Shown: positions 1-8,843, counted from the first letter of the stretch. The stretch: 64,000 bases of DNA from JALHST01 sp963798435 (GCA_963798435.1 CAWCTF010000004.1:1302001-1366000); one strand, 5' to 3'. Made by a program: numbers and translations. The notes: generated by a model not told the origin, from the letters alone.

Positions 1-173
1 GTTGAATTAGCCTGAAATATTTTGAGGTTTAAATCGTAATATTTCCTTACAACAATTTCCAATGAATCCTTATGGGCTTTTGTAGCATTTTGCGCCATAA
101 TGTCAATGCTGGTGAAGAGCATCAAAAAAGTAGCAACAAGTATTTTCAAAGGTATCTTCATCATTGATTTCAT
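1..173 (-). CDS. Secreted protein, N-terminal part (runs off left edge)
   Basis: The reverse strand opens at an ATG at 171-173 and stays open to the window edge, giving about 57 residues. The first 28 residues have lysines followed by a hydrophobic core (ILVATFLMLF) and an AQ cleavage site, so this is a Sec signal peptide. The mature start (KDSLEIVVRKYYDLNLKIFQ) has the look of the first helix of an NTF2/SnoaL-like (DUF4440) protein, but the visible part is too short to assign. Two further in-frame ATG codons lie three and four codons downstream, so the exact start is open. Function unknown. Confidence 0.6.
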   Translation of the reverse strand, partial: MKSMMKIPLKILVATFLMLFTSIDIMAQNATKAHKDSLEIVVRKYYDLNLKIFQANS

Positions 174-330
174 TTGTCACAAGCTATATCAGACGTTTGT
201 AAATAAGCATTCTTAAATTTCCGAAAACAAATCTATTTACCCGTAGACGGGACGGCGACAGAACTATATAGGTATCCCATATCCCGAAACCCGACATTCA
301 TTATATGTCTCGTTGACCGTTTGGTCTTTC

Positions 331-819
331 TTATGTTGATGGGGTTGGCTTATCTATAGCGTGTTGCACCACTTTATATAACATTGCAAAATTTATAATG
401 GCTAATAATAACATGGGGATCCTTCTATACATGAAATCCGTTGTTATAAGTCGTTCGATTAATTCTAAGGAAAACTTTTTGTCGAGCTCAACTTGAATAG
501 GGATTTGAATAGTTATCGTTGAAACAAGAGCTATAAAATTAAAAAAAAACGCCAACCATATGAACCATTTGGGAATAACCCCGGGTCGAAACCAAAATAA
601 TAAAATCTGAGGGATAAAGGAGAGGAAGAAGAAAACAACGAATAACGGAATAATCAGCGAACTATCTATATGATGAAATTCAGGAAATTCTTTGACGCCT
701 ACCACACGCCATGTTCTATAAGCAACCAGTGAATTTACGATACCTCCGCCAAAAACATAGAAAGCGAGTAAAATGTAGACCGAGAATACAAGTGTCGAAA
801 TTTTTTTTCTATTCGTCAT
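331..819 (-). CDS. Small four-span membrane protein, unknown function
   Basis: Predicted 162-residue protein with four hydrophobic segments, at about residues 10-30, 53-78, 83-105 and 133-150. A short charged loop (VELDKKFSLELIERL) precedes the last segment. The general layout is like the small DUF1772/anthrone-oxygenase-like membrane proteins, but I see no diagnostic motif and do not assign it. It starts at an ATG at 817-819. About 175 bases with no evident gene separate it from its upstream neighbour, so it is probably transcribed alone. Confidence 0.6.
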   Translation of the reverse strand: MTNRKKISTLVFSVYILLAFYVFGGGIVNSLVAYRTWRVVGVKEFPEFHHIDSSLIIPLFVVFFFLSFIPQILLFWFRPGVIPKWFIWLAFFFNFIALVSTITIQIPIQVELDKKFSLELIERLITTDFMYRRIPMLLLAIINFAMLYKVVQHAIDKPTPST

Positions 820-994
820 TCAATAATTTTTAATACGCATTAAGTAAGCTATATAATGAAAATTAGAGACATCCCAAGAACTATTCGATATTTACATGAA
901 TGCCATCCGTTAGTAGCACGATGAGCGGTTATCATAAAAGTTTATTTTTTAAAAGGAACTTAAGTTTCGGTATTACTTTTTAAAGTGGAAGTAC

Positions 995-1420
995 TCACTT
1001 TGCAAACAACTGCTCCATGTCTTTAAAGGCCTTGAATTCAAGCGCATTGCCGGCGGGGTCCAGAAAGAACATGGTAGCTTGCTCTCCTACTTGCCCCTTA
1101 AAACGTATGTAGGGTTCAATAACGAAGTTGATTCCTTTTGATTTCAGTTCCTTGGAAAATGATTCAAAAGTATCCCAGGGGAGTACCACGCCATAGTGTG
1201 GTACAGGCACGTCATGCCCATCTACGGGATTATGATGTAGGTCTTCTTCCGCTGCTTTTGGTTTATAGTGAATGACCAATTGGTGCCCAAAAAGATTAAA
1301 GTCTACCCAATGATCACTGCTTCGGCCTTCTTCACAATTAAGGACATCACGATAAAAGGTACGGCATTCCTTCAGATTATGAACGGGAATCGCGATATGG
1401 AAGGGCGTTATAATTTGCAT
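995..1420 (-). CDS. VOC-family (glyoxalase/bleomycin-resistance-like) protein
   Basis: Predicted 141-residue cytoplasmic protein of the vicinal oxygen chelate superfamily. It opens with the first beta strand of the fold (PFHIAIPVHNL), where His8 is a likely metal ligand. His51, His75 and Glu128 (in DPAGNALEFK) are at the positions expected for further ligands. Length and motif order fit a single two-module VOC protein close to those annotated as glyoxalase or extradiol-dioxygenase-like in Flavobacteria; the substrate is not predictable. It is the last gene of a minus-strand run with the hydrolase (34-base gap) and YitT, so co-transcription is likely. Confidence 0.85.
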   Translation of the reverse strand: MQIITPFHIAIPVHNLKECRTFYRDVLNCEEGRSSDHWVDFNLFGHQLVIHYKPKAAEEDLHHNPVDGHDVPVPHYGVVLPWDTFESFSKELKSKGINFVIEPYIRFKGQVGEQATMFFLDPAGNALEFKAFKDMEQLFAK

Positions 1421-1453
1421 CTTGATACTATTTAGAATAAAAATACACCTTTC

Positions 1454-2293
1454 CTATGAGTTCAAAAAATCTAAAATTTGGTCATTTACACCCTCCTGAT
1501 GCATTGAATGACCCAAGCCCTCGGTAGAGATCAATTGGCTGTTTTTCCAATTGGCATGTACTTTTGTTGAGCAATGGTAGGGGGTAATCGGATCAATTTT
1601 GTCATGTAGCAATAGTCCTTTCTTAGTATTCGTACGTGCAAATTCGGAAGTCGAAAATTCACGTATGTAAAAACCGAATCGTTTATGAATGTACCCATCC
1701 AAGCCGCTTAGTACCCGATCATTGAATTTAAGTAGGTTTTGATAGTGACTCATAATCTCATGAAATTCAGAGGGCGCCCCTATGGTGACAATCTTTTCTA
1801 TGGGCGAATCGGGATGTTTATATTGGTTATATAAGATAGTCATTCCGCCCATCGAATGCCCTATTAGCGCGGTCGGATGGTATCGTTCGATTACATGTTG
1901 CAGTAGCTCTTCGTATACGGGAACGGGGAGGGTTTTCCCGGAAGAATATCCATGTCCTGGGGCATCGAAGGCAATGATGTTGTATCCTTGGTCTTGCAGT
2001 TTTTCAATAAGGTTGCGCCATCGAAAGGCATTACTTTCCCAACCATGTACGAGTAAGACGGTTTCCTTGTTCCCTGGCCAGCAATACGTTTGGATGTCGT
2101 GGTGGCTTAGTGGTAGCAGTTCGTATTTCGCACGATTCAAATAGTCGATCTGATTCGGTAAGACCTTACCTTTTCGAACTGTGGTAAAAAGCCTGAATGC
2201 CTTTTTCGCAGTCAATTTTAATGAAAAAAGGGAAAGAAGGTTGTAATAGTGCCCATAGAACAGGGGCAGTAGCTTTTTAAAAATAGTTTTCAT
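1454..2293 (-). CDS. Alpha/beta hydrolase
   Basis: Predicted 279-residue alpha/beta-fold hydrolase. Visible elements are the oxyanion-hole strand (LLVHGWESNAFRW, about residues 80-92), the nucleophile elbow GHSMGG with Ser147, an acidic residue in the LLHDKIDPITPYH segment, and the catalytic His in GLGHSMHQEG near the C terminus. The triad is therefore complete. There is no signal peptide, although residues 8-27 are moderately hydrophobic. It could be an esterase or lipase-like enzyme; the substrate is unknown. It lies between YitT and the VOC gene on the same strand. Confidence 0.88.
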   Translation of the reverse strand: MKTIFKKLLPLFYGHYYNLLSLFSLKLTAKKAFRLFTTVRKGKVLPNQIDYLNRAKYELLPLSHHDIQTYCWPGNKETVLLVHGWESNAFRWRNLIEKLQDQGYNIIAFDAPGHGYSSGKTLPVPVYEELLQHVIERYHPTALIGHSMGGMTILYNQYKHPDSPIEKIVTIGAPSEFHEIMSHYQNLLKFNDRVLSGLDGYIHKRFGFYIREFSTSEFARTNTKKGLLLHDKIDPITPYHCSTKVHANWKNSQLISTEGLGHSMHQEGVNDQILDFLNS

Positions 2294-2363
2294 AGCTGTT
2301 GTTTCGGCAAAGCAGTGGCAAACAATTTGTGTTTTGCACGCCCAACTTTTCTAGAGATCGTTA

Positions 2364-3341
2364 TTACTCTTTTAGTGGTTTTTTCTTGATCATGCCACCT
2401 TTGATATCCTTGACTACATTCATTACGATTACGGCCTTTTTATCAATTTTATCGATTTCAGTGCTTAGTCTTGCAAGTTCTAATCGCGTAATTACCGTAT
2501 AAATAATATCCATGGGCATGCGAGCCCCTCCGTGCTTACTGTACCCTTGTTTTCCTGTGTAAACGGTACAGGCCTTACCCATGTGCTCGGTCAGCATAAT
2601 TCGTATTTCTTCATTTTTTTGCGAAATAATGGTTACACCCATATATTCTTCTACACCATCTACCACATAATTTACCGTTTTAGCCGCCACCAAATAGGTA
2701 AGTATGGCATATAGGGCGATCTCTAATGAAAGCAGATAGGCTCCTGCTGAAAATATAACGATGTTTATCAAAAGAAGGATATCACCAACTGTTAAATGCC
2801 ACAGTCTACTCAAATAGATGGCCAAGACCTCCGTTCCGTCTATAACGCCCCCGCCTCGCATGGCCATCCCTATACCCAACCCCAGGAAAAACCCGCCAAA
2901 TACGGCAATAAGAAGTTTATCGCTGGTAATGATGGGATAGGGTACGAAATGAACCACCAAGGCCAAGGCGACGATTGCGATAATGCTTTTAAAGGCAAAC
3001 TTATGGCCAATGAACTTTGCTCCCAATAATACAAAAGGTAGATTAACAAGCGTCAGTAAGATACCCAAAGAAACATTTGATTTTACTTGAATGAGCAGAG
3101 AAACCCCCGTGGCACCACCATCTATGAATTGGTTGGGGAGTAAAAAGCCCTTGAGTCCAAAACCTGCCGCAAGGACCCCAATGGCAATAAAAACCATTTC
3201 TTTTAAGGCATGTGCAATTTCGACCTGCCCTTCCCGGACCTCCTTAACGATTTGCCGCTGGGTGGAAACCTTGGAATTCTCCCTTGATTTTATTCTTTTT
3301 TTGGCCCTTTGAACCAAAAGATATTGTAATAAGGGATTCAT
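2364..3341 (-). CDS. YitT-family membrane protein (DUF161/DUF2179)
   Basis: Predicted 325-residue protein. After a basic N-terminal tail of about 45 residues it has five or six hydrophobic segments typical of the YitT_membrane domain (around residues 48-215), including the conserved LPNQFIDGGATGVS loop and the glycine-rich GGGVIDGTEVLA segment. A soluble C-terminal DUF2179 domain (about residues 230-315) follows. Family members are inner-membrane proteins of unsettled function, sometimes proposed as transporters. The 118 bases upstream hold no gene; on the coding strand they contain TACCTTTA, one base off the TAnnTTTG element, without a convincing -33 box. Confidence 0.9.
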   Translation of the reverse strand: MNPLLQYLLVQRAKKRIKSRENSKVSTQRQIVKEVREGQVEIAHALKEMVFIAIGVLAAGFGLKGFLLPNQFIDGGATGVSLLIQVKSNVSLGILLTLVNLPFVLLGAKFIGHKFAFKSIIAIVALALVVHFVPYPIITSDKLLIAVFGGFFLGLGIGMAMRGGGVIDGTEVLAIYLSRLWHLTVGDILLLINIVIFSAGAYLLSLEIALYAILTYLVAAKTVNYVVDGVEEYMGVTIISQKNEEIRIMLTEHMGKACTVYTGKQGYSKHGGARMPMDIIYTVITRLELARLSTEIDKIDKKAVIVMNVVKDIKGGMIKKKPLKE

Positions 3342-3459
3342 ATTTACGTTTTGTGAAAGTTTTAATTTTGGGCTAAGGGAAACAAGATAAAGGTACTAAA
3401 GCTGCCTAAAGCGATAACTACAATCATAATTTCAGTAAGGCAGAGTTACATTACCATCC

Positions 3460-4011
3460 CTACTCCCATCCGATCATAAAATATTTGATCTTTGCTTTAT
3501 CGGGAATTTGTACAGGTTCAATGTTGATACTTGAGGCGTACTGAAGGCTTGCTGGAAGTTCCTTCTTGTCAATGGTAAAATACATGTCATTGTCCTTTAA
3601 CAAGATGACCACATTGTTCATAGAGGTAATCACTTTGCGAATGGCATAATTATCCTTGATGTCCTTGAAGGTACTGCTTAGGCCAACTCCCTTGTCGGTT
3701 TTAAAGCGAGGGTCTTCTATCTTAATATTTTCGATCGTCGGGATACTATCCGAACTTGGTGTCAAGGTCAATAGATGTTTCCCTCCTTTTTCAAAAATCC
3801 GCACTTTTTTGGCGTTGTTCGACAAATTATGGACCGTACTATCCCGAACAATCGAATCATTGGCATAAATAACCTCTAAGTCTCGTGCCAGACTAATTCG
3901 ATACAGTTCACCTATGCTGTTGTTCGTTATCAAAAAAGTAGTGTCGATCTCTTTTTTACAGGCAACGATTAAAAGCGTGAGCATTAGGAATTTGATAATT
4001 GATTTTCTCAT
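3460..4011 (-). CDS. Small lipoprotein, unknown function
   Basis: Predicted 183-residue protein with a lipoprotein signal (MLTLLIVACKKEID, lipid-modified Cys18). The mature part is mostly beta-strand-like and hydrophilic, with no motif I recognise. It starts six bases after the stop of the HerA-like ATPase on the same strand and is very probably co-transcribed with it. Whether the two work together is unknown. Confidence 0.7.
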   Translation of the reverse strand: MRKSIIKFLMLTLLIVACKKEIDTTFLITNNSIGELYRISLARDLEVIYANDSIVRDSTVHNLSNNAKKVRIFEKGGKHLLTLTPSSDSIPTIENIKIEDPRFKTDKGVGLSSTFKDIKDNYAIRKVITSMNNVVILLKDNDMYFTIDKKELPASLQYASSINIEPVQIPDKAKIKYFMIGWE

Positions 4012-4017
4012 AAATTT

Positions 4018-5520
4018 TTAGCGCATTACTTTTTTCAAAACACCTAAGACGCCACGAATGAAGGTTGCACTCGTAAGTACCTTGATAACCGGGTTCATTG
4101 CGGTACTCCTCCTTGAAACAGATTTTTCTTTAGGCCGTTGTTTTTCTTCCCGAGCATGTTGTTGGGCTTTTTCAATTTTGACATTCAACAATTCATAGGC
4201 GCTCTCCCTGTCAACAACTTCATTGTATTTTTTGACGATCTTTGAGTTTCCGATTACCTCTTTCAATTCACTATTGGTCAATATGTCCATTCTACTCATT
4301 GGGGCCCGAAGTAGGGTAGCGGCGAGTGGCGTTGGTCTTCCTTTTTCATCCAAGGCCGATATCAATGCTTCGCCAATTCCCAAGGAAGTCAATACATCTT
4401 CGGTTTTATAATAGGCCGAGTCGGGATAATTCTGGGCGGTCAATTTTATGGCCTTTCGATCCTTGGCAGTGAATGCCCGGAGGGCATGTTGTATCTTAAG
4501 GCCCAACTGTGCAAGAACGTCATCGGGGATGTCGGTAGGGTTCTGGGTTGCAAAATAAACGCCGACCCCTTTAGAACGTATCAGCTTTACGATATTTTCT
4601 ATCTGGTTCAAAAGCGCTTTGGACGCCTCGTCAAAAATGAGATGGGCCTCATCAATAAATAGCACCAGTTTTGGTTTATCACTATCGCCTTCTTCAGGAA
4701 ATGTGGTATAGATTTCAGCTAAAAGACTTAGCATAAAGGTTGAGAATAGTTTCGGGCGATCTTGGATATCGGTGAGGCGTATAATACTGATATACCCATT
4801 TCCATTGGTATCTGAACGCAAAAGATCATTTACCTCAAAAGATTTTTCCCCGAAAAAAAGTTCGGCGCCTTGTTGCTCCAATTCGATTACCTTTCGCAAT
4901 ATCGTCCCAGTGGAGGTGGTATTTACCCTACCATATTCGTTTGCAAATTCAGCTTTGCCATCCTCGGTGGCATACTGCAGTACTTTTTTAAAATCCTTCA
5001 GGTCTAGTAAGGGTAATTTATTGTCATCGCAATACTTGAAAATTACTGCTACTATGCCTTCCTGTGCTTCGGAAAGGTCTAAAATACGGGATAACAACAC
5101 TGGACCAAATTCAGATACGGTGGCCCTCATTTTTACACCTTCTTGCTCTGAGATCGATAAGATTTCAACGGGAAATCCTTTTCCCAGAAAAGAAATACCG
5201 ATTTTCGCACTCCGTTCATCAATTTTGGGGTGTCCCGGACTGGGTTGGGCGAGGCCACTTAAATCGCCTTTTAAATCCATCAACAATACGGGGACCCCCT
5301 TTTCAGAAAGGTTTTCCGCTAATACCTGCAGCGTCTTGGTTTTCCCGGTTCCGGTAGCACCGGCGATTAACCCATGGCGGTTCATGGTCTTCAACGGAAT
5401 TTTCACAAAAGCGTTGGTTATGGCTTCGCCATTAAGCATGGCCGCTCCCATAATAATGGACTCTCCTTTCGAGGCATAGCCTTCTTCGATATAGGTATAA
5501 AATTCGTCCTTAACGGCCAT
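4018..5520 (-). CDS. HerA-like/DUF853 ATPase
   Basis: Predicted 500-residue P-loop NTPase of the HerA/FtsK branch (DUF853 family, helicase HerA-like C-terminal). The Walker A motif GATGTGKTK is near residue 53 and Walker B is LVLFIDEAHLIF near residue 290. A sensor-like segment (GVYFATQNPTDIP) and an arginine-finger-containing region (LGLKIQHALRAFTAKD) follow. The C-terminal tail is rich in Lys, Arg and Glu and probably disordered. Related HerA proteins pump or unwind DNA, but the DUF853 subgroup has no firm role, and no NurA-like nuclease is next to it. The length is normal for the subgroup. Confidence 0.9.
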   Translation of the reverse strand: MAVKDEFYTYIEEGYASKGESIIMGAAMLNGEAITNAFVKIPLKTMNRHGLIAGATGTGKTKTLQVLAENLSEKGVPVLLMDLKGDLSGLAQPSPGHPKIDERSAKIGISFLGKGFPVEILSISEQEGVKMRATVSEFGPVLLSRILDLSEAQEGIVAVIFKYCDDNKLPLLDLKDFKKVLQYATEDGKAEFANEYGRVNTTSTGTILRKVIELEQQGAELFFGEKSFEVNDLLRSDTNGNGYISIIRLTDIQDRPKLFSTFMLSLLAEIYTTFPEEGDSDKPKLVLFIDEAHLIFDEASKALLNQIENIVKLIRSKGVGVYFATQNPTDIPDDVLAQLGLKIQHALRAFTAKDRKAIKLTAQNYPDSAYYKTEDVLTSLGIGEALISALDEKGRPTPLAATLLRAPMSRMDILTNSELKEVIGNSKIVKKYNEVVDRESAYELLNVKIEKAQQHAREEKQRPKEKSVSRRSTAMNPVIKVLTSATFIRGVLGVLKKVMR

Positions 5521-5647
5521 GGTATTTAATTTTGATATAAAAATAAGGGATTTTTGGGGTTTACGTGTTTCGGAGTCCTTAGTTTATGAAAAAGTTGTGT
5601 ATGTAGGACGTAGATTTCAGAAAATGGACCTTAAATATTTTGGGTTT

Positions 5648-5680
5648 TTTGGAATTTCAAAGCTAGGAGAACTATCTTTG
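5648..5680 (+). promoter_or_regulatory. Bacteroidota-type promoter of queE
   Basis: TTTG at 5648-5651 and TATCTTTG at 5673-5680 match the -33 and -7 elements (TTTG and TAnnTTTG) of Bacteroidota sigma factors, with a 21-base spacer. Only four bases separate the -7 element from the ATG of queE, so the predicted transcript would be leaderless or nearly so. Confidence 0.6.
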
Positions 5681-5684
5681 CCCG

Positions 5685-6317
5685 ATGATTAATGCAGATG
5701 TTCTAGGCTTGGTCGAACAGGGAATACTACTCCCCTTGATGGAGGAATTTTACACCATTCAGGGTGAGGGCTTCCACAAAGGAACGGCGGCCTACTTTAT
5801 AAGAGTAGGTGGTTGCGATGTAGGCTGTCACTGGTGTGATGTAAAGGAAAGCTGGAATGCCGAAACGCATCCACCCACCGATATCAAGCACATCGTAGAT
5901 AATGCGGCCCGACATTCGAATACGATCGTTGTTACAGGTGGAGAGCCCCTTACTTGGGATATGGGCCCTTTGACCAATGCCCTTAAATCAAGGAACTTAC
6001 AAACGCACATCGAAACTTCGGGGGCCTACCCACTGACCGGAATCTGGGATTGGATCTGCCTATCCCCAAAAAAGAATAAGTTGCCCGAGGGTAAAATATA
6101 TGAGGCGGCCCATGAACTAAAAATCATCGTTTATAATAAACATGATCTTCTATTTGCCGAGGAGCAGGCCGCCCGAGTCTCGAACAAGTGTATTCTCTAT
6201 TTGCAACCTGAATGGAGCGTACGTGAAAAAGTTACTCCCATGATCGTAGAGTACGTAATGCAACATCCCAAATGGAAGGTGTCTTTGCAGACCCACAAAT
6301 ATTTGAACATCCCGTAG
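5685..6317 (+). CDS. queE: 7-carboxy-7-deazaguanine synthase QueE
   Basis: Predicted 210-residue radical SAM enzyme that converts 6-carboxy-tetrahydropterin to 7-carboxy-7-deazaguanine in queuosine precursor synthesis. The [4Fe-4S] motif CxxxCxxC is present as C44, C48 and C51 in VGGCDVGCHWCD, preceded by the conserved EEFYTIQGEGFHKGT segment. The GGEP SAM-binding motif (VVTGGEPLTWD) and a late LQTHKYLNIP end typical of flavobacterial QueE are visible. The start fits homologues that begin with a short helix before LPLMEEFYTIQ. The other queuosine genes are not adjacent. Confidence 0.95.
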   Translation: MINADVLGLVEQGILLPLMEEFYTIQGEGFHKGTAAYFIRVGGCDVGCHWCDVKESWNAETHPPTDIKHIVDNAARHSNTIVVTGGEPLTWDMGPLTNALKSRNLQTHIETSGAYPLTGIWDWICLSPKKNKLPEGKIYEAAHELKIIVYNKHDLLFAEEQAARVSNKCILYLQPEWSVREKVTPMIVEYVMQHPKWKVSLQTHKYLNIP

Positions 6318-6405
6318 AAGGTTCAAGGTTTGAGGTTCGAAGTTCGAAGTTGAAGGATTAATCTCTTTCGCCAACTGCCACTGCCAACTGCCAACTGTTC
6401 ACCCC
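6318..6405. repeat. Degenerate heptamer-like repeat block A
   Basis: Directly after the queE stop there are imperfect units of a GAAGTTC/GAGGTTC type (6318-6356), then CCAACTG/CCACTG units (6370-6394). The same two unit types (one strand or the other) recur in block B at 8.58-8.81 kb. The spacing is close to 7 bases, with drift between copies. Not a CRISPR, since there are no unique spacers. Confidence 0.65.
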
Positions 6406-6413
6406 TAACTGAA

Positions 6414-7265
6414 CTAACGTCCGCCATTGGCCTGCAGGTCTAACACGCATTCCGAATCCAGCCCGGGTACCACCGCTTCTTTCGAGGTCTTGGTTTCCAA
6501 TAGTTTAAGTACATCTTTGCCCTGCAACGCGCAGGAAGCATATAGGCCACTAGTGCTTTTCGCAGCCTGATTTTTGCCAGTAAAGCCACTAAATTGAAGT
6601 TCTGAACGCATCAGACAACCCGCGATACTGCAATGATTTTCCGCATCAGGGTCTTCATGGGTATTGACCATGGCTGTTCCTAAATTTACCAAACCACATA
6701 AGTGCCCAAATTCATGGTTCAAGGTCGCTGTTTCAACATTGGCCACTGTAATACTCGAACTCTGTCCGGCCAGTTTACGTACCGTAACTTCATGTATGAC
6801 CATGGAGGTATTTCGATATACAGCGCCTAAGGTAACAAGTCCTTGTACTTCATCATCATCAGTGGAAGGCGCATCGGCAAAGTAGATGTAGAGACCTAGC
6901 GTACTTCCCGAATTATAAACGGTTCGATTCTCCTTTTCCAAATTGGCAATATCCTGAAGGGAAAGACTATCCTTATTCGGGGAGGCGAGTTCCAAATATT
7001 CGATCTCAATAGCGGTTTTAAAAGTATGCTGTTGCAAATAGGCCTGAAAATTGGCCATAGCTTCGTCGGTCGGCTTATATCTCGTTACATATGCGATTTG
7101 TATTTTTAATTTGTCATAGGTATCGTTTGAAAGTATGTCGTGGGCTGATTCCCCGGTACCCAGCAAATTAGCCGACGTATCGATCGGTGGATTCATTGCA
7201 TCCTTTGAACACCCGATCAATAGGGCGAAAAACAGGGAAATAACTACTAAGAACTGCTTTTTCAT
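6414..7265 (-). CDS. Zinc metalloprotease-like lipoprotein
   Basis: Predicted 283-residue lipoprotein (lipobox LLIGC, Cys19). It carries the zinc-protease signature HEFGHLCGL with His184, Glu185 and His188, in the extended HExxHxxGLxxxG form. A cysteine-containing SIAGCLM segment after it resembles the Met-turn of metzincin-like enzymes. Flavobacterial relatives are annotated as membrane metalloproteases; the substrates are unknown. It is probably anchored to the outer membrane or facing the periplasm. It lies between repeat block A and a methyltransferase on the same strand (52-base gap). Confidence 0.82.
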   Translation of the reverse strand: MKKQFLVVISLFFALLIGCSKDAMNPPIDTSANLLGTGESAHDILSNDTYDKLKIQIAYVTRYKPTDEAMANFQAYLQQHTFKTAIEIEYLELASPNKDSLSLQDIANLEKENRTVYNSGSTLGLYIYFADAPSTDDDEVQGLVTLGAVYRNTSMVIHEVTVRKLAGQSSSITVANVETATLNHEFGHLCGLVNLGTAMVNTHEDPDAENHCSIAGCLMRSELQFSGFTGKNQAAKSTSGLYASCALQGKDVLKLLETKTSKEAVVPGLDSECVLDLQANGGR

Positions 7266-7317
7266 TTGAATGTATCTAGTTGATATAAGGGTAACGTAAA
7301 AAACCGACCTGCTAGTA

Positions 7318-8043
7318 TTAAGAGCGCTTCAAGATAGCCAAATAGTCGTAATGTTCGCCTTCCATGACAAGTTCGCACGAAAGATCGTTGAAGTGGGCCG
7401 CACGCCGTAACGTATTAAAATCAAGATAAAGCCACGAAAATGAAGCACTCTTTTGGTTTTTATATTCCAAGGTAAAGTCGACTTCCCCGTAATAATTTGT
7501 AGTGCCTGGGATCCATCGACCCCCATCGGCATCCTCATCGAACATATAAACGATATCGCTTGAATCTAATAATATCTGTCCCTCGGGTTTCAGGAGCGAT
7601 TTCAAATGACCCAAAAAACAATCCAGGTTTTTTAATTTCCCGGCAATTCCAATGCCGTTCATTAACAGGAGCAAGGTATCGAAGCGTTCGCCTTTATAGA
7701 GGGCTATTTCTGTCTGTATCGTATGGTTGATGCCTCGCAATTTGCAGGTCTTTATTGCTCCGGCAGAGCTATCCAACGCAGTCACTTCAAATGATTTTGA
7801 TTGAAGATAGAGGCTATGGCTACCGGCACCACATCCAATATCCAAGACGTTGCCCTTGCAAAGGTCCAGCGCCTTTTGTTCCAAGGGGGGCATGCCGGCA
7901 TAATCCCTGAATAAATAGGGGAGGGGAATGATATCGTCTTCATTCAACGAGGAATGGGTGGCGATGTCTTCTGAATACTGTCCTTGTTGATACTCCAGTA
8001 AAGCGTTTCCCAATATATCTGTCACGGTAGGTTCGATTAGCAC
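7318..8043 (-). CDS. Class I SAM-dependent methyltransferase
   Basis: Predicted 241-residue Rossmann-fold methyltransferase. Motif I is NVLDIGCGAGSHSLYL at about residues 66-81, followed by an acidic residue ending strand 2 (VTALDSS), and LLLDSSDIVY as a later core strand. The acceptor is unknown. The most upstream start in frame is GTG at 8041-8043; no ATG gives a better N terminus, so a GTG start is likely. The gene is divergent from the YkgJ-like gene, and the two share a short AT-rich intergenic strip of about 50 bases. Confidence 0.85.
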   Translation of the reverse strand: MLIEPTVTDILGNALLEYQQGQYSEDIATHSSLNEDDIIPLPYLFRDYAGMPPLEQKALDLCKGNVLDIGCGAGSHSLYLQSKSFEVTALDSSAGAIKTCKLRGINHTIQTEIALYKGERFDTLLLLMNGIGIAGKLKNLDCFLGHLKSLLKPEGQILLDSSDIVYMFDEDADGGRWIPGTTNYYGEVDFTLEYKNQKSASFSWLYLDFNTLRRAAHFNDLSCELVMEGEHYDYLAILKRS

Positions 8044-8093
8044 TGCAAAAGTGGTATTTTTATATGCTTTATACCAAGATTACGATATTATTT

Positions 8094-8600
8094 ATGGCGA
8101 TGGACGAAATTCTAAAACAACTTCCCCAACTGGCACGTGAAAAATTTGATGTAAATAGAAAGTTCTTCGCAAAGCTCAAACAAAAACCTCCAAAAGATCT
8201 TGATTATCTAATGCAGGAATTGCATAACGCCGAATTTAATAAGACCAATTGCCTTCAATGCGCCAATTGTTGTAAGACCACGGGACCGCTCTTTACAAGA
8301 GCTGATATCGAGCGCATTGCCAAGCATTTTAAAATCAAGGCACAGCCATTCATTGATCGGTACCTGAAAATCGATGAAGACAATGACTATGTACTCCAGC
8401 AGGTACCCTGTTCTTTTTTAGGCGCAGAGAATCAGTGTACTATCTATGACATTCGACCTAAGGCCTGCCGCGAGTTTCCCCATACAGACCGTAAAAAATT
8501 CCAACAAATCGGCCAGCTCACCCTAAAGAATGTCGCTATTTGTCCGGCTGCATTCAATATTGTTGAAGAAATGAAGAAAAGAGTAAGCAGTCGGCAGTGA
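8094..8600 (+). CDS. YkgJ-family cysteine-cluster protein
   Basis: Predicted protein of about 168 residues in the YkgJ/CxxCxxCC family, thought to bind zinc or an iron-sulfur cluster. The cysteine groups CLQCANCC and then PCSFLGAENQCTIYDIRP and KACREFPHTD are in the family order. I chose the ATG at 8094 (or 8100, MDEILKQL) because homologues begin there; an upstream ATG at 8064 adds ten residues and is less likely. The last codons (VSSRQ) are written inside repeat block B, so the repeat forms the protein's C terminus. Confidence 0.85.
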   Translation: MAMDEILKQLPQLAREKFDVNRKFFAKLKQKPPKDLDYLMQELHNAEFNKTNCLQCANCCKTTGPLFTRADIERIAKHFKIKAQPFIDRYLKIDEDNDYVLQQVPCSFLGAENQCTIYDIRPKACREFPHTDRKKFQQIGQLTLKNVAICPAAFNIVEEMKKRVSSRQ

Positions 8601-8808
8601 ACAGTAGGCAGTGAACAGTAGGCAGTAAGCAGTCGGCAGTTGGCAATTAACAATGAACTATAAACAATAATCAGTGAGCAGTTTCATGTTCCTCCTTCGT
8701 ACTTCCAACTTCGTACTTCCAACTTCGTACTTCCACCTTCGTACTTCCTGCCTCGTCTTTCGTACCTCGTCCTTCGTATTTCATCCATCGTCCTTCCTGG
8801 CTCGTACT
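8582..8808. repeat. Degenerate heptamer/14-mer repeat block B
   Basis: From 8582 to about 8680 there are units such as GGCAGTGAACAGTA (14 bases, repeated) drifting into CAATTAACAATGAAC. From about 8688 to 8808 there is a second array built on TTCGTACTTCCAAC (14 bases), with three near-perfect copies and then degenerate ones. Both arrays show a 7-base sub-period. Block A carries related units, so the same families flank the 6.4-8.6 kb gene group. Confidence 0.75.
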
Positions 8809-8843
8809 CACGCAACTACCTTTGAATTTTATATCTTTATGCC

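Noticed and set aside
4772..5479. Plus-strand open frame of 235 codons inside the HerA-like gene
   Set aside because: It is antisense to a clear P-loop ATPase; its product is low-complexity and shows no domain, so it is a shadow of the real gene.
8582..8808. CRISPR array
   Set aside because: Units are 7 or 14 bases, degenerate and head-to-tail, with no constant-length unique spacers and no cas genes nearby.
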